This document shows, one piece after another, positions 43,365 through 52,331 of a DNA stretch of 64,000 nt; position 1 is the first letter of the stretch, and every line of letters starts with the position of its first letter. The stretch is from NCBI GenBank assembly GCA_937926175.1, contig CALANV010000044.1, forward strand, positions 186,001 to 250,000, in the 5' to 3' direction. Both the position numbers and the translations under genes were made by a program. Under the pieces are notes generated by a model. It had not been told where the DNA came from. It searched no databases and saw nothing but the letters and a program-made list of their open reading frames with translations. Source of the DNA: an uncultured Rhodospirillales bacterium (GTDB lineage Bacteria; Pseudomonadota; Alphaproteobacteria; CACIAM-22H2).

Positions 43365-44198
43365 TCACGCCTCGCCGCGCAACCGCGCCGCACGTCGGCG
43401 CAGGAGCTCGACGCAGGCCATCAGTGCGACCGAGGTGAGGATCAGCAGGGTCGCGGCGGCGGTGATCGTCAGGCTTATATTCTCGTTGATTCCGCTGAAC
43501 ATCTGGCGCGGCAGCGTACGCTGGCCGGGGCCGGCGAGGAACAGCGCCATGATGACGTCGTCGAATGAGATCGCGAACGCGAACAGCGCGCCCGAGACAA
43601 CTCCGGGCATGATCAGCGGCAGCATGACCCGGAAGAACGCCGTGACGGGGCTGGCCCCCAGGCTGCCGGCGGCACGCAGCAGCGTCGGATCGAATCCGGT
43701 CAGCGTGGCGAGCACGGTGATCACGACGAACGGTGTCGCGAGCGCGGTGTGGGCGAGGATCAACCCCGTATAGCTGTTCGTCAGGCCGGCAGGGGCGAAG
43801 GCGAAGTAGATGCCGACCGCCGCGACCACCTCCGGCACGACCATGGGCGAGGCGATGAAGGCGATGGCGGCGGCCCGGCCGGGGAAGCGGGTGCGCCACA
43901 GACCGATCGCGGCGAGCGTTCCAAGTGCCGATGCCAGTACCGTCGCCGCGATCCCGACGACAAGGCTGTTCCAGATGGCCGGCAGCCAGAACTGCGACGT
44001 GAAGAACTCCGCGTACCAGCGCGTGCTGAGCCCGGGCAGGGGATAGTGCAGGAAAGACCCGGCGCTGAACGACAGCGGCACGATCGCCAGGATCGGCAGT
44101 ACGAGGAACAGGCAAACGAGCGCCGTGACCGCATAAAGGACGACGCGCGAGATCCGCTGGCCGGTGGTTGCGTTCGGCGGCAGCGCCATGCGTTTCAC
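43365..44198 (-). CDS. potC: Polyamine-type ABC transporter permease (PotC family)
   Basis: About 277 residues from GTG 44198, which overlaps the upstream stop by 4 bp; ATG 44189 is the alternative. Six helices, for example VVLYAVTALVCLFLVLPILA, VVGIAATVLASALGTLAAI and FVVITVLATLTGF. The EAA loop is LLRAAGSLGASPVTAFFRVM with LPLIMPG. The PotC branch is supported by order and by FDDVIMALFLAGPGQRTLP, a common PotC segment. It pairs with PotB. Confidence 0.9.
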   Translation of the reverse strand: MKRMALPPNATTGQRISRVVLYAVTALVCLFLVLPILAIVPLSFSAGSFLHYPLPGLSTRWYAEFFTSQFWLPAIWNSLVVGIAATVLASALGTLAAIGLWRTRFPGRAAAIAFIASPMVVPEVVAAVGIYFAFAPAGLTNSYTGLILAHTALATPFVVITVLATLTGFDPTLLRAAGSLGASPVTAFFRVMLPLIMPGVVSGALFAFAISFDDVIMALFLAGPGQRTLPRQMFSGINENISLTITAAATLLILTSVALMACVELLRRRAARLRGEA

Positions 44199-45436
44199 CC
44201 GGGTCTCACCCGGCCGAACCCGACGAGCCGTCCGTAGACGGCGCAGAGCACGAGCGTTGCCGCGAGCAGCAGGATCGACAGCGCGGCGGCCATGCCCCAG
44301 TTGATGGTCCGGCTGGCATAGAACGCGATCAGATAGCTGATCATCTGGTCTTCGGCGCCGCCGACGAGGGCCGGCGTTATGTAATAGCCGAGTGCCTGAA
44401 TGAACACGAGCAGACAGCCGGCGCCGATCCCCGGCAAAGTCTGCGGCAGATAGACGCGGCGGAAAACGGTGAACGGTGGCGCACCCAGCGAGGCGGCCGC
44501 CCGCAGATGCACGGCTGGAATCCCCTTCATCACGCTGTAGAGCGGGAGAATCATGAAGGGAAGCAGAATATGGGTCATCGCCACGTAGACGGCGAAGCGG
44601 TTGAAGATCATTTCCAGCGGCTGCTCGATGATCCCGATTCCGAGCAGCAGGCTGTTGACGATGCCTTCGCGCTGCAGGACGACGACCCATGCTGCCGTGC
44701 GCACCAGAAGCGATGTCCAGAACGGCAGGAGCACGAAGATCATCAACAGGCCTGCCGAACGGGCCGGCAGCGTGGCCAGCACATAGGCAACGGGATAGCC
44801 GAGCACGAGGCAAAGCGCCGTGACCACGCCGGAAATCAGGAATGTTCGCGCGATCACGTCGATGAAAATCGCCTGGTCTTCGGGTGCCGCGACGATGTTC
44901 CCGTCGGCATCGCGCCGCAGATCGAGGGCGGCCAGCAGGTAGAAGTCGCCGACCGGGCCACTGGCGCGACGGATCGCGGCCCAGGTCTCCCGCTCGCCCC
45001 ATTTGGGGTCGATCCCGATCAGGGTGTCGCGGGCGCTGTCGATCTCGGCCGGCAGACGCCGTGCCGTCGAGAACATCAGGGATCGGAACCCGTTGATGTC
45101 GTAGTTGAGGCGGGTAGCCGCCGCGGCCAGCGTGCCGGCCGAGCGCGCCTCGCGCATGTCGGCGACCAGCGCCGCGAATGCCACCTCCGGCGGGAGCTCC
45201 CGGCCGTCCCACGTCGCGAGCGCGGCGGTCGTGCGCGGAAGCACGCTCGGTACCTCGGGGTCCAAGATGCCGCGCGAAAGCAGCGCGCCGATCGGGCCGA
45301 TATACGTCAGCAGCAGGAAGACGAGCAGCGGCGCGACGAGGGCGATCGCCGTCACCTGCTGTCGGCGCTGGCTGCGCCGCAGCAGGCGTTTGAGCGCGGG
45401 AATCTCGGTCGTTTCGACGGTGGCTGCCTGAATCAC
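44195..45436 (-). CDS. potB: Polyamine-type ABC transporter permease (PotB family)
   Basis: 413 residues, longer than the usual 290. An N-terminal helix (VTAIALVAPLLVFLLLTYIG) is followed by a long predicted periplasmic stretch, from about residue 60 to 215, that ordinary PotB lacks. Then come the regular core helices: TFLISGVVTALCLVLGYPV, LLMIFVLLPFWTSLLVRTAA, and the EAA loop RAAASLGAPPFTVFRRVYLPQ. The extended loop may help capture substrate. It overlaps potC by 4 bp. Confidence 0.9.
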   Translation of the reverse strand: MIQAATVETTEIPALKRLLRRSQRRQQVTAIALVAPLLVFLLLTYIGPIGALLSRGILDPEVPSVLPRTTAALATWDGRELPPEVAFAALVADMREARSAGTLAAAATRLNYDINGFRSLMFSTARRLPAEIDSARDTLIGIDPKWGERETWAAIRRASGPVGDFYLLAALDLRRDADGNIVAAPEDQAIFIDVIARTFLISGVVTALCLVLGYPVAYVLATLPARSAGLLMIFVLLPFWTSLLVRTAAWVVVLQREGIVNSLLLGIGIIEQPLEMIFNRFAVYVAMTHILLPFMILPLYSVMKGIPAVHLRAAASLGAPPFTVFRRVYLPQTLPGIGAGCLLVFIQALGYYITPALVGGAEDQMISYLIAFYASRTINWGMAAALSILLLAATLVLCAVYGRLVGFGRVRPG

Positions 45437-45533
45437 CGTTGATATCCCGACGGACGGCAGGCCGGTCGCACCGGACCACGGCCGGTGCGCGCCGGCAGCC
45501 CTGGCGTACGGATCGGTCCCGGTGCGGTTGCTT

Positions 45534-46586
45534 CTAGCGTGCCACCCACGCGTTAAAACGCTGGTTCAGCCGGTCAAGGTTCTCGACCCAGAACGGCTCG
45601 TTGATGTAGAGGGCGGTCGCGATGTTCTCGGGCGCCGTCGGCAGCTCGGGCAGGATTTTCGGATCGATCATTGCGGTCGCTGCCTTCGCTGTCACGCCAT
45701 AGGGAATTTTGGCCGGCAGCTTTGCCTGGTTCTCGGGCAGGCTGGCGAAGTGGATGAACTGCTCGGCCTGCGCCTTGTTGGGCGTGCCTTTCATGATCAC
45801 CCAATAGTCGACCGTATACAGGCTGTTCTGCCAGACGATGCGGAAGTTCTTCTTGTCATTCTGGTTGGCGGCGGCGATGCGGCCGTTATATGCGGACGTC
45901 ATCGCGACCTCGCCCGCGGCGAGAAGCTGCGGCGGCTGCGATCCCTTTTCCCACCAGATCAGATGGGGCTTCAGCTCGTCCAGCTTGCGGAAGGCGCGCT
46001 CGATCCCCGCCTCGGTCGCGAGCGTCTTGTAGACCTCCGCCGGCGGCACGCCGTCGGCCATCAGCGCGATCTCGAGATTGGTCTTCGGGCCCTTGCGCAG
46101 CGCGCGCTTGCCCGGCCACTTCTGCACGTTCCAGAAGTCGGCCCACGATTTCGGCCCGTCCTTGATGCGGTCCGCGTCGTAGGACAGGATGAAGTTGTAG
46201 ACGATGGTGCCGACGCCGCACTCATGCACCGCGTCGTCCATGAGCTTGTCCTTGCCGCCGACCTTCTCCCAGTCGATCTTCTCGTACAGGCCTTCCTCGC
46301 AGCCGAGGACGAGTTCCTCGGACTCCACCTGGACGACGTCCCAGTTGTTGTTTCCGCCCTGAATCTTCGCGCGCAGGACGCCGACGCCGCCGTCCCAGCT
46401 TTCCTCGAGCAGTTTGATCTTGGTGGCCTCAACGAACGGTTTGAAATAAACCTCTCGTTGCGCATCCTGATAGGCACCGCCCCAGGACACGACGGTGAGG
46501 TCACGGGCTGCTGCCGGACCGGCAACGGCGACGGTAACGAGTGCGCCGGCGGCTATTCCGGCGAGGATGGTCTTACGGCCATTCAT
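45534..46586 (-). CDS. potD: Polyamine-type ABC transporter substrate-binding protein (PotD family)
   Basis: 350 residues from ATG 46586, which has GGAGG at good distance; a GTG 12 bp upstream is less likely. A signal peptide of about 28 residues ends near AAARDLTVVSWGGAYQDAQR, the standard opening. WDVVQVESEELVLGCEEGLYE and PKSWADFWNVQKWPGKRAL are further PotD/extracellular-solute-binding family 1 and 8 blocks. The C-terminal LYINEPFWVENLDRLNQRFN completes the fold. Ligand could be spermidine, putrescine or a related cation. Confidence 0.9.
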   Translation of the reverse strand: MNGRKTILAGIAAGALVTVAVAGPAAARDLTVVSWGGAYQDAQREVYFKPFVEATKIKLLEESWDGGVGVLRAKIQGGNNNWDVVQVESEELVLGCEEGLYEKIDWEKVGGKDKLMDDAVHECGVGTIVYNFILSYDADRIKDGPKSWADFWNVQKWPGKRALRKGPKTNLEIALMADGVPPAEVYKTLATEAGIERAFRKLDELKPHLIWWEKGSQPPQLLAAGEVAMTSAYNGRIAAANQNDKKNFRIVWQNSLYTVDYWVIMKGTPNKAQAEQFIHFASLPENQAKLPAKIPYGVTAKAATAMIDPKILPELPTAPENIATALYINEPFWVENLDRLNQRFNAWVAR

Positions 46587-46689
46587 CGGAGCCTCCACGG
46601 GAAAGCGGCCCGTTCTGACGGGGCCAGTCGAGGCACCGAGTGTATGATTCGGCTACGGCAACGACAAGATGGCGGGACGGCCCCGAGGT

Positions 46690-47820
46690 CTATTCGGGCC
46701 TGAACGCGAGGCAGTCTGCCGCCTCGAAGACGGCCTCGACACGCATTCCCGGAAGGGGAACGGGATTGCGGCGTCCGGCCGGAAGCTTGATCGCGCAGTC
46801 GTGCCGGCCGGCAAGCGACACCCGGAGGCGCGTATGGTCGCCGAGATAGATCACCTCGCGAATTTCGGCGGCTAGGCGGTTGCGTGCCGATGATCCGTCG
46901 GGATCGGACGGATCGGCGAGCGTGATCCGTTCCGGCCGCAGCAGAACGGATGTTGCGTCCCCGGTTCCGACGTCGATTGGCCTTGCGAGAATCGGCGTGC
47001 CGTCGTCGAGCCGCACCCGGCAATGCGCGCCGTCAATCGCCTCGACCACGCCGGCGAGGCGATTGCTCTCGCCGATGAAGCTGGCGACGAATGCATTGCG
47101 GGGCTGTTCGTAGACCGCGGCCGGCGTGTCGATCTGCTGGATCACCCCGCGATGGAAGACCGCGATCCGATCCGACATGGTGAGCGCTTCGGCCTGGTCG
47201 TGCGTCACGTAGACGATGGTGATTCCCAGCCGTTCGTGAAGGCGGCGGATCTCGAGTTGCATCTCCTCGCGGAGCTGCTTGTCGAGGGCGCCGAGCGGCT
47301 CGTCCATCAGCACGAGTTTCGGCTCGAACACGAGTGCACGGGCAAGCGCGACACGCTGCTGTTGGCCGCCGGACAGCTGCGCAGGCCGCCGTTCGCCGAA
47401 GCCCGACAGCCGGACCGTGTCCAGCGCGCGGGCGACCCGCACTGCTATGTCCGACCGCGGCACGCCGCGCACGCTCAGCGGAAAAGCAATGTTTTCCGCA
47501 ACCGTCATATGCGGGAACAGCGCGTAATTCTGGAAGACGACGCCGATGTCGCGCCGATGCGGCGGCACCCGCGCGAGGTCGCGGCCGGCCAGCATGATCT
47601 GCCCGGCCGTCGGGGTCTCGAACCCGGCGAGCATCATCAGGGTCGTGGTCTTGCCCGAGCCCGACGGTCCCAGCAGCGTCAGGAACTCGCCGTCGAAGAT
47701 ATCGAGGTCGAGATCTTTGACGACGAGCGTCTCGCCGTCATAGGTCTTTCGCACGCCGCGAAGCTGGGCGAGGACGTGGCGCAGTTTGCTCATGTCGGGC
47801 TCGGGCGGGGTCATGCGCAT
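46690..47820 (-). CDS. potA: Polyamine-type ABC transporter ATP-binding protein (PotA family)
   Basis: Up to 376 residues; ATG 47820, 47814 and 47793 are in frame. The ATPase domain has Walker A GPSGSGKTTTL, signature LSGGQQQRVALARAL and Walker B LVLMDEPLGALD, then VTHDQAEALTMSDRIA. The C-terminal TOBE regulatory domain (FIGESNRLAGVVEAIDGAHC) marks the PotA/UgpC-like type. It energises the PotB-PotC permease. It follows hemA by 18 bp, so transcription is probably shared. Confidence 0.93.
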   Translation of the reverse strand: MRMTPPEPDMSKLRHVLAQLRGVRKTYDGETLVVKDLDLDIFDGEFLTLLGPSGSGKTTTLMMLAGFETPTAGQIMLAGRDLARVPPHRRDIGVVFQNYALFPHMTVAENIAFPLSVRGVPRSDIAVRVARALDTVRLSGFGERRPAQLSGGQQQRVALARALVFEPKLVLMDEPLGALDKQLREEMQLEIRRLHERLGITIVYVTHDQAEALTMSDRIAVFHRGVIQQIDTPAAVYEQPRNAFVASFIGESNRLAGVVEAIDGAHCRVRLDDGTPILARPIDVGTGDATSVLLRPERITLADPSDPDGSSARNRLAAEIREVIYLGDHTRLRVSLAGRHDCAIKLPAGRRNPVPLPGMRVEAVFEAADCLAFRPE

Positions 47821-47838
47821 GCGCGCCGGCCCGTCGGG

Positions 47839-49050
47839 TCACGCCGCGCGGGCGAGGCGCAGGCGGGACCAGACGTCCCGAAGGCTGTCGACCAGACGGT
47901 CCATTTCGGCATCGTCATGGAGCGGTGTCGGCGTGATCCGGAGCCGCTCGCGGCCCCGCGGCACCGTCGGATAGTTGATCGGCTGCACATAGATCCGGTG
48001 CCGGACCAGAAGCTCGTCCGATGCCTGCTTGCAGGCGACCGGATCACCGACGAACACCGGAACGATATGGCTTTCCGACGGCATTACCGGAAGGCCCGCT
48101 TCGGCGAGCGCCTTCTTCAGGCGCGCGGCGCGCTCCTGGTGGCGTGTGCGCTCGACCTGGCTCTGCCGGAGGTAGCGTACGGAGGCGAGCGCGCCGGCCG
48201 CGATCACCGGCGGCATCGCCGTCGAGAAGATGAACGCTGGCGCGAAGCTGCGGATCGCATCGATCACCGCGCTCTTGCCCGTAACGTAGCCCCCGACGAT
48301 GCCGAAGCCCTTGGCAAGCGTGCCTTGGATCACGTCGACGCGGTCCATGACGCCGTCGCGTTCGGCAACGCCGGCGCCGTGCGGCCCATAGAGGCCCACG
48401 GCATGGACCTCGTCGAGATAGGTCATGGCGCCGTAGCGCGCGGCAAGGTCGCAGAACGTCTTGATCGGTGCGATGTCGCCGTCCATTGAATAGACCGACT
48501 CGAACGCGATCAGCTTGGGACGCGCCGGATCAATGCTCCGCAGCCGCCGTTCGAGGTCGGCCGGATCGTTGTGGGCGAAGATCTGCTTCTCGCACCCGCT
48601 GTGGCGGATGCCTTCGATCATCGAGGCGTGGTTGAGCGCATCCGACAGGATCACGCAGCCGGGCATCAATCGACCAATGGTCGACAGCGCGGCCTCGTTG
48701 GCGTTGTAGCCGGAGGTAAAGATGAGCGCGGCCTCTTTGCCGTGGAGATCGGCGAGCTCCCGTTCCAACAGAACGTGATAGTGATTGGTGCCGGAGATGT
48801 TCCGTGTGCCGCCGGCGCCGGCGCCGCAACGGGCGAGTGCTTCCTGCATGGCGGCAATGACGGCCGGGTGCTGCGCCATGCCGAGATAGTCGTTGGAGCA
48901 CCACACCGTAACTTCCACCGGTCCGTCCGGCCCATGCCAGATGGCCCGTGGAAAGGCGCCGCGGATCCGCTCGAGATCCGCAAAGACCCGATACCGTCCC
49001 TCGGCGCGCAATCGGTTCAGCGCATCGGTGAAATAGCGCTCGTAATCCAT
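47839..49050 (-). CDS. hemA: 5-aminolevulinate synthase
   Basis: 403 residues from ATG 49050; a GTG 12 bp upstream is less likely, since the family starts MDYE. PLP enzyme of the Shemin route, condensing glycine and succinyl-CoA. Markers: CSNDYLGMAQHPAVIAAMQEA, GAGGTRNISGTNHYH, DEVHAVGLYGPHGAGVAERD and the Schiff-base Lys in GTLAKGFGIVGG. Its presence fits alphaproteobacteria, which use this enzyme in place of HemA/HemL from glutamyl-tRNA. Confidence 0.97.
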   Translation of the reverse strand: MDYERYFTDALNRLRAEGRYRVFADLERIRGAFPRAIWHGPDGPVEVTVWCSNDYLGMAQHPAVIAAMQEALARCGAGAGGTRNISGTNHYHVLLERELADLHGKEAALIFTSGYNANEAALSTIGRLMPGCVILSDALNHASMIEGIRHSGCEKQIFAHNDPADLERRLRSIDPARPKLIAFESVYSMDGDIAPIKTFCDLAARYGAMTYLDEVHAVGLYGPHGAGVAERDGVMDRVDVIQGTLAKGFGIVGGYVTGKSAVIDAIRSFAPAFIFSTAMPPVIAAGALASVRYLRQSQVERTRHQERAARLKKALAEAGLPVMPSESHIVPVFVGDPVACKQASDELLVRHRIYVQPINYPTVPRGRERLRITPTPLHDDAEMDRLVDSLRDVWSRLRLARAA

Positions 49051-49262
49051 CCGGGAATCCACTCCCTTCGTCCCGGTTTTCCGTTCATGGCGCGGCAGTT
49101 AAGCACCAAAGCGAGGCACTGCAAAGGGTTAACGAGCCTGTTTCCGGGCGGTGCGACAACGTGCCCGACCTCGCGCAGGCAGTGTCCACCGGCCGTCCGC
49201 CTATGGGACGGCCGATGGGTGCGGACCTGGCGCGGCGGCCGGGATTTCCCGCCCGGTCCGGT

Positions 49263-50669
49263 TCAAACGGACGCGAGCTGCTTCTCGCGGACCATTGCCG
49301 CCGTGTCGTCGAGGGCGCGGCCGAAGCGCCGGACCATCTCGTCGATCTGATCTTCGGTGATGATCAGCGGCGGGCACAGGGCGACGCGGTCGCCGAACAG
49401 CGGCCGCACGATCAGCCCATGCTCCTGCGCCCGTTTGGTGAAGTACTGCGCCATGGCCTGGGCCGGTTCGAAATACTGGCGCGGCGACTTGCTGCGGACG
49501 AGCTGGATGGCCCCGATCAGTCCGACCGACTGGACCTCGCCGACGAGCGGGTGATCGGCAAACTGCGCAAGGCCGGCCTGGAAGCGCGGGGCTACCCGCC
49601 GGACATGGCTGCCGATGTCGCGCTCCTCGTAGATCTTCAGCGTCTCGATCGCGACGGCGGCGGCGGCCGGATGGGCGGAGTAGGTGAATCCGTGTCCGAA
49701 GGTGCCGATCTTTTCGCTCTCGCGCACCATGGCGCGATAGATCGGTTCGGACACGAGCAGGGCCGAGATCGGCAGATAGGCGGAGGACAGCGCCTTCGCC
49801 ACCGTCATCATGTCGGGGCGGATGTCGAAGGTCTGAGCTCCCCACAGATTGCCGGTGCGATAGAAGCCGCAGATGACCTCGTCGCAGATGAAAAGAATGT
49901 CGTACTTCTTGAGGATCGGCTGGATCCTGGCAAAATAGCCGGGCGGCGGGATCAGCACGCCGCCCGCACCCATCACCGGCTCGGCGATGAACGCCGCGAT
50001 GGTCTCGGGCCCCTCGCGCTGGATCAGCTTCTCGAGGTTGTCGGCGAGCCGGTCGACGAACGCCGCTTCGCTCTCGCCCGGCTCGGCGCCGGTGTAATAA
50101 TGCGGGCAGTCGGCGTGCACGATATTGGCGATCGGCAGGTCGAAGTCGCGATGGTTGGCCGGAAGCCCGGTCAGGCTCGCCGATGCGATGGTCACGCCGT
50201 GATAGGCGCGCATGCGCGAGATGATCTTCTTCTTGTTGGGCCTGCCGAGCGCATTGTTGTAGTACCACACCAGCTTGATCGCGGTGTCATTGGCCTCGGA
50301 CCCGGAGTTCGCGAAGAACACCTTCGACATCGGGACCGGCGCCATGCTCAGTAGCCGTTCGGCGAGTTCGATGCCGGGCTCGTGCGACTTGTGCGCGAAG
50401 ACGTGGTACGAGGGCAGATTGCGCATCTGCCGCACCGCAGCCTCGATCAGGCGTTCCTCCGAGAAGCCGAGCGACGTGCACCAGAGCCCGGCCAGACCCT
50501 CGATATATTCCTTGCCGCCGTCGTCATAGATGTAGATGCCCTTGCCGCGGGAGATGACGAGGGGGCCTTCCTGCTCGTGAACCTTCAGATTGGTGTATGG
50601 GTGGATCAGGCTAGCGATGTCGCGGCTGCTGATCGAGTTGCCTCTGAGATTCGTGCGTGCGTCGTTCAT
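49263..50669 (-). CDS. Class III aminotransferase (putrescine/omega-amino-acid:pyruvate type)
   Basis: 468 residues. Fold-type I PLP enzyme: the PLP loop FFANSGSEANDTAIKLVWYY, the Trp-containing GLAGLWCTSLGF, the ring-stacking region AYHGVTIASASLTGLPANH, the catalytic Asp in CDEVICGFYRTG and the Schiff-base Lys in TVAKALSSAYLPI. The closest remembered group is SpuC-type putrescine-pyruvate transaminase and related omega-transaminases. Location next to a polyamine-type transporter supports a diamine or taurine-like amine substrate, but the link is inferred. Confidence 0.88.
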   Translation of the reverse strand: MNDARTNLRGNSISSRDIASLIHPYTNLKVHEQEGPLVISRGKGIYIYDDGGKEYIEGLAGLWCTSLGFSEERLIEAAVRQMRNLPSYHVFAHKSHEPGIELAERLLSMAPVPMSKVFFANSGSEANDTAIKLVWYYNNALGRPNKKKIISRMRAYHGVTIASASLTGLPANHRDFDLPIANIVHADCPHYYTGAEPGESEAAFVDRLADNLEKLIQREGPETIAAFIAEPVMGAGGVLIPPPGYFARIQPILKKYDILFICDEVICGFYRTGNLWGAQTFDIRPDMMTVAKALSSAYLPISALLVSEPIYRAMVRESEKIGTFGHGFTYSAHPAAAAVAIETLKIYEERDIGSHVRRVAPRFQAGLAQFADHPLVGEVQSVGLIGAIQLVRSKSPRQYFEPAQAMAQYFTKRAQEHGLIVRPLFGDRVALCPPLIITEDQIDEMVRRFGRALDDTAAMVREKQLASV

Positions 50670-50979
50670 GCCCCGGTCTCCTCGCGGGTGTTCGAAAACA
50701 TCGGCGCGACCCGGAACGCGTCGCGTCCGGGTCGACTCGTGTCGGCGTTGAAAACTTTACTTTAGGCCGCTGCCCCGGGAGGTGTCGACCGCCATCGCTT
50801 CCGGCGCGCCGATAGGTCGCGGCACGGCCGATCGGCGCCGGCCGATTGACTTGGCGCTGAGCACCGGACTGGCTGAGTTTCGGATTCCGGGGGGCATGGT
50901 CACCTGCGGGAGCGCCGGGATCCGAACGACGGCGGGACGCCCGGCCGCCCCCGAGAAACAGGCGAACAGGGAGAGCATA
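50670..50979. other. 310-bp intergenic region, no gene seen
   Basis: The space between the divergent class III aminotransferase and the broken binding-protein gene. Short frames exist on both strands but none shows a recognised motif or a good ribosome site. It should hold both promoters; no clear -35/-10 pair or palindrome stands out. Confidence 0.5.
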
Positions 50980-52165
50980 ATGCGCATGAAAGCCGTTCGC
51001 ATGGTCGGCAGGTTGGCCGTTGCTGCGGTCATCACCGGGCGGTGCTGGGCGGGGAGGAGGCCAAGACCCTCCGCTGGTCCAGCCAGGGCGACATCCTGAC
51101 CGACGGTCCGAACCCGGTTCTGTTCCGGCAGCTGACCGAGGTGCGGATCATGAGCGAGGCCTGGGCGGAAAAGCACAACGTGATCCGGCCCCGGAACTTC
51201 GTCGAGAATCCCAACTGGTGGAGCAAACGCGACGGCAACGTGACGGAGATCGTGTATCGGCCGATCAAATTGGATGCGACGCGCAAGGCGGCGCTGCTGT
51301 CGGGCGAGATCGATCTCGTTCTGGATCCGCCGGTGCAGGACATCGAGCGGTTGAAGCGGAGCGGCAACATCAAGATCGTCGAGGGTACGAGAACCGGACG
51401 ATCTTCCTCGGTTTCGACCGGCATCGTGACGAGCTGCTCTATTCGAACGTGAAGGACAAAAAACCGTTCGAGAACCTGCGCGTTCGCCAGACCGGCTATC
51501 ACGCGATCGCATCGAGGCGATCAAGAGCCACACCATGCGTGGCCTGTCGCTGCCGACCGGCTCGATCATCGCCCGCAGGTGAACGGCTTCACGAAGGAGG
51601 CCGACGTCCGGCTTCCGCTCGACCGGGCAAGCGCCAAACAGCTCCTGGCCGAGGCGGGCTATCCCAATGGCTTCGAGGTGGTGCTGGACTGCCCGAACAA
51701 CCGCTACCTCAATGACGAGGAGATTTGCCAGGCTGTGACCGCGATGCTCGCGCAGGTCGGCATTCAGGTGCGCCTGAACGCGATGCCGCGGCCGACCTAC
51801 TTCCCGGAGATCCAGAAATACGACACCGGCTTCTGCCTGCTTGGTTGGGGTGTGCCGGCCTTCGATGCGCTCTATTTGCTGTAGAGCCTGGCGCAGACCG
51901 TCGATCCCAAGACCGGGGACGGCAACTTCAACCTCGGCCCGTTTCTCCAACGCCGAGTTCGATGCGCAGGTCAACCAGATCAAGATCGAGATCGATCAGG
52001 AGAAGTGCAACGGCCTGATTGCCCAGGCGCTCAAGCTTCATAACGCCCAGGTGGCCCATGTACCGCTTCATCACCAGATGATCCCGTGGGCGATGCGGAG
52101 CGCCGTCGACGTGGTCCACCGGGGCAGACGGCCGCGTCGAGGTCCGCTGGGGGACCATCAACTGA
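50980..52165 (+). pseudogene. Broken substrate-binding protein gene of the downstream dipeptide-type ABC operon
   Basis: A family-5 extracellular solute-binding protein in fragments. ATG 50980 follows a purine-rich site and starts a signal-like sequence (MKAVRMVGRLAVAAVI), lost by frameshift near 51040. The next frame reads AKTLRWSSQGDIL but joins at once to NPVLFRQLTEVRIMSEAWA, omitting more than 100 residues normally between. NVTEIVYRPIKLDATRKAAL and LSGEIDLVLDPPVQDIERLK follow; then RTIFLGFDRHRDELLYSNV is in another frame. From 51579 the frame is MNGFTKEADVRLPLDRASAK to FDALYLL, closed by TAG at 51883 where relatives have Gln, then FNAEFDAQ-like text and LHHQMIPWAMR. The stop at 52163 matches the expected C-terminus. 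Confidence 0.85.
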
Positions 52166-52331
52166 GGGCCCGAGAGGTCAGGCCGGCGTCCATAGGGGCG
52201 GGCCTGGCCGTTTGCAGGGGATATCCCGGGTTGTGAAATTGCGCCCGTTCGTCCGCGTCGGCATGGTACACTTGCTTCGCGGGGCGTAACTCGCTATTCC
52301 CGCGCGATAATCCGCGTTTGCTGCGAACGAC

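Noticed and set aside
43365..45479. A continuous 704-codon minus-strand frame that could look like a fused permease
   Set aside because: Only the part from about 44198 matches a permease (PotC-like); the rest is out of frame with the true PotB gene. The same applies to the long frame 35629-37887.
49191..49213. 8-bp hairpin GGCCGTCC/GGACGGCC after the class III aminotransferase
   Set aside because: Good stem but no T run on the minus strand, and such GC-rich stems are frequent here; not called as a terminator.
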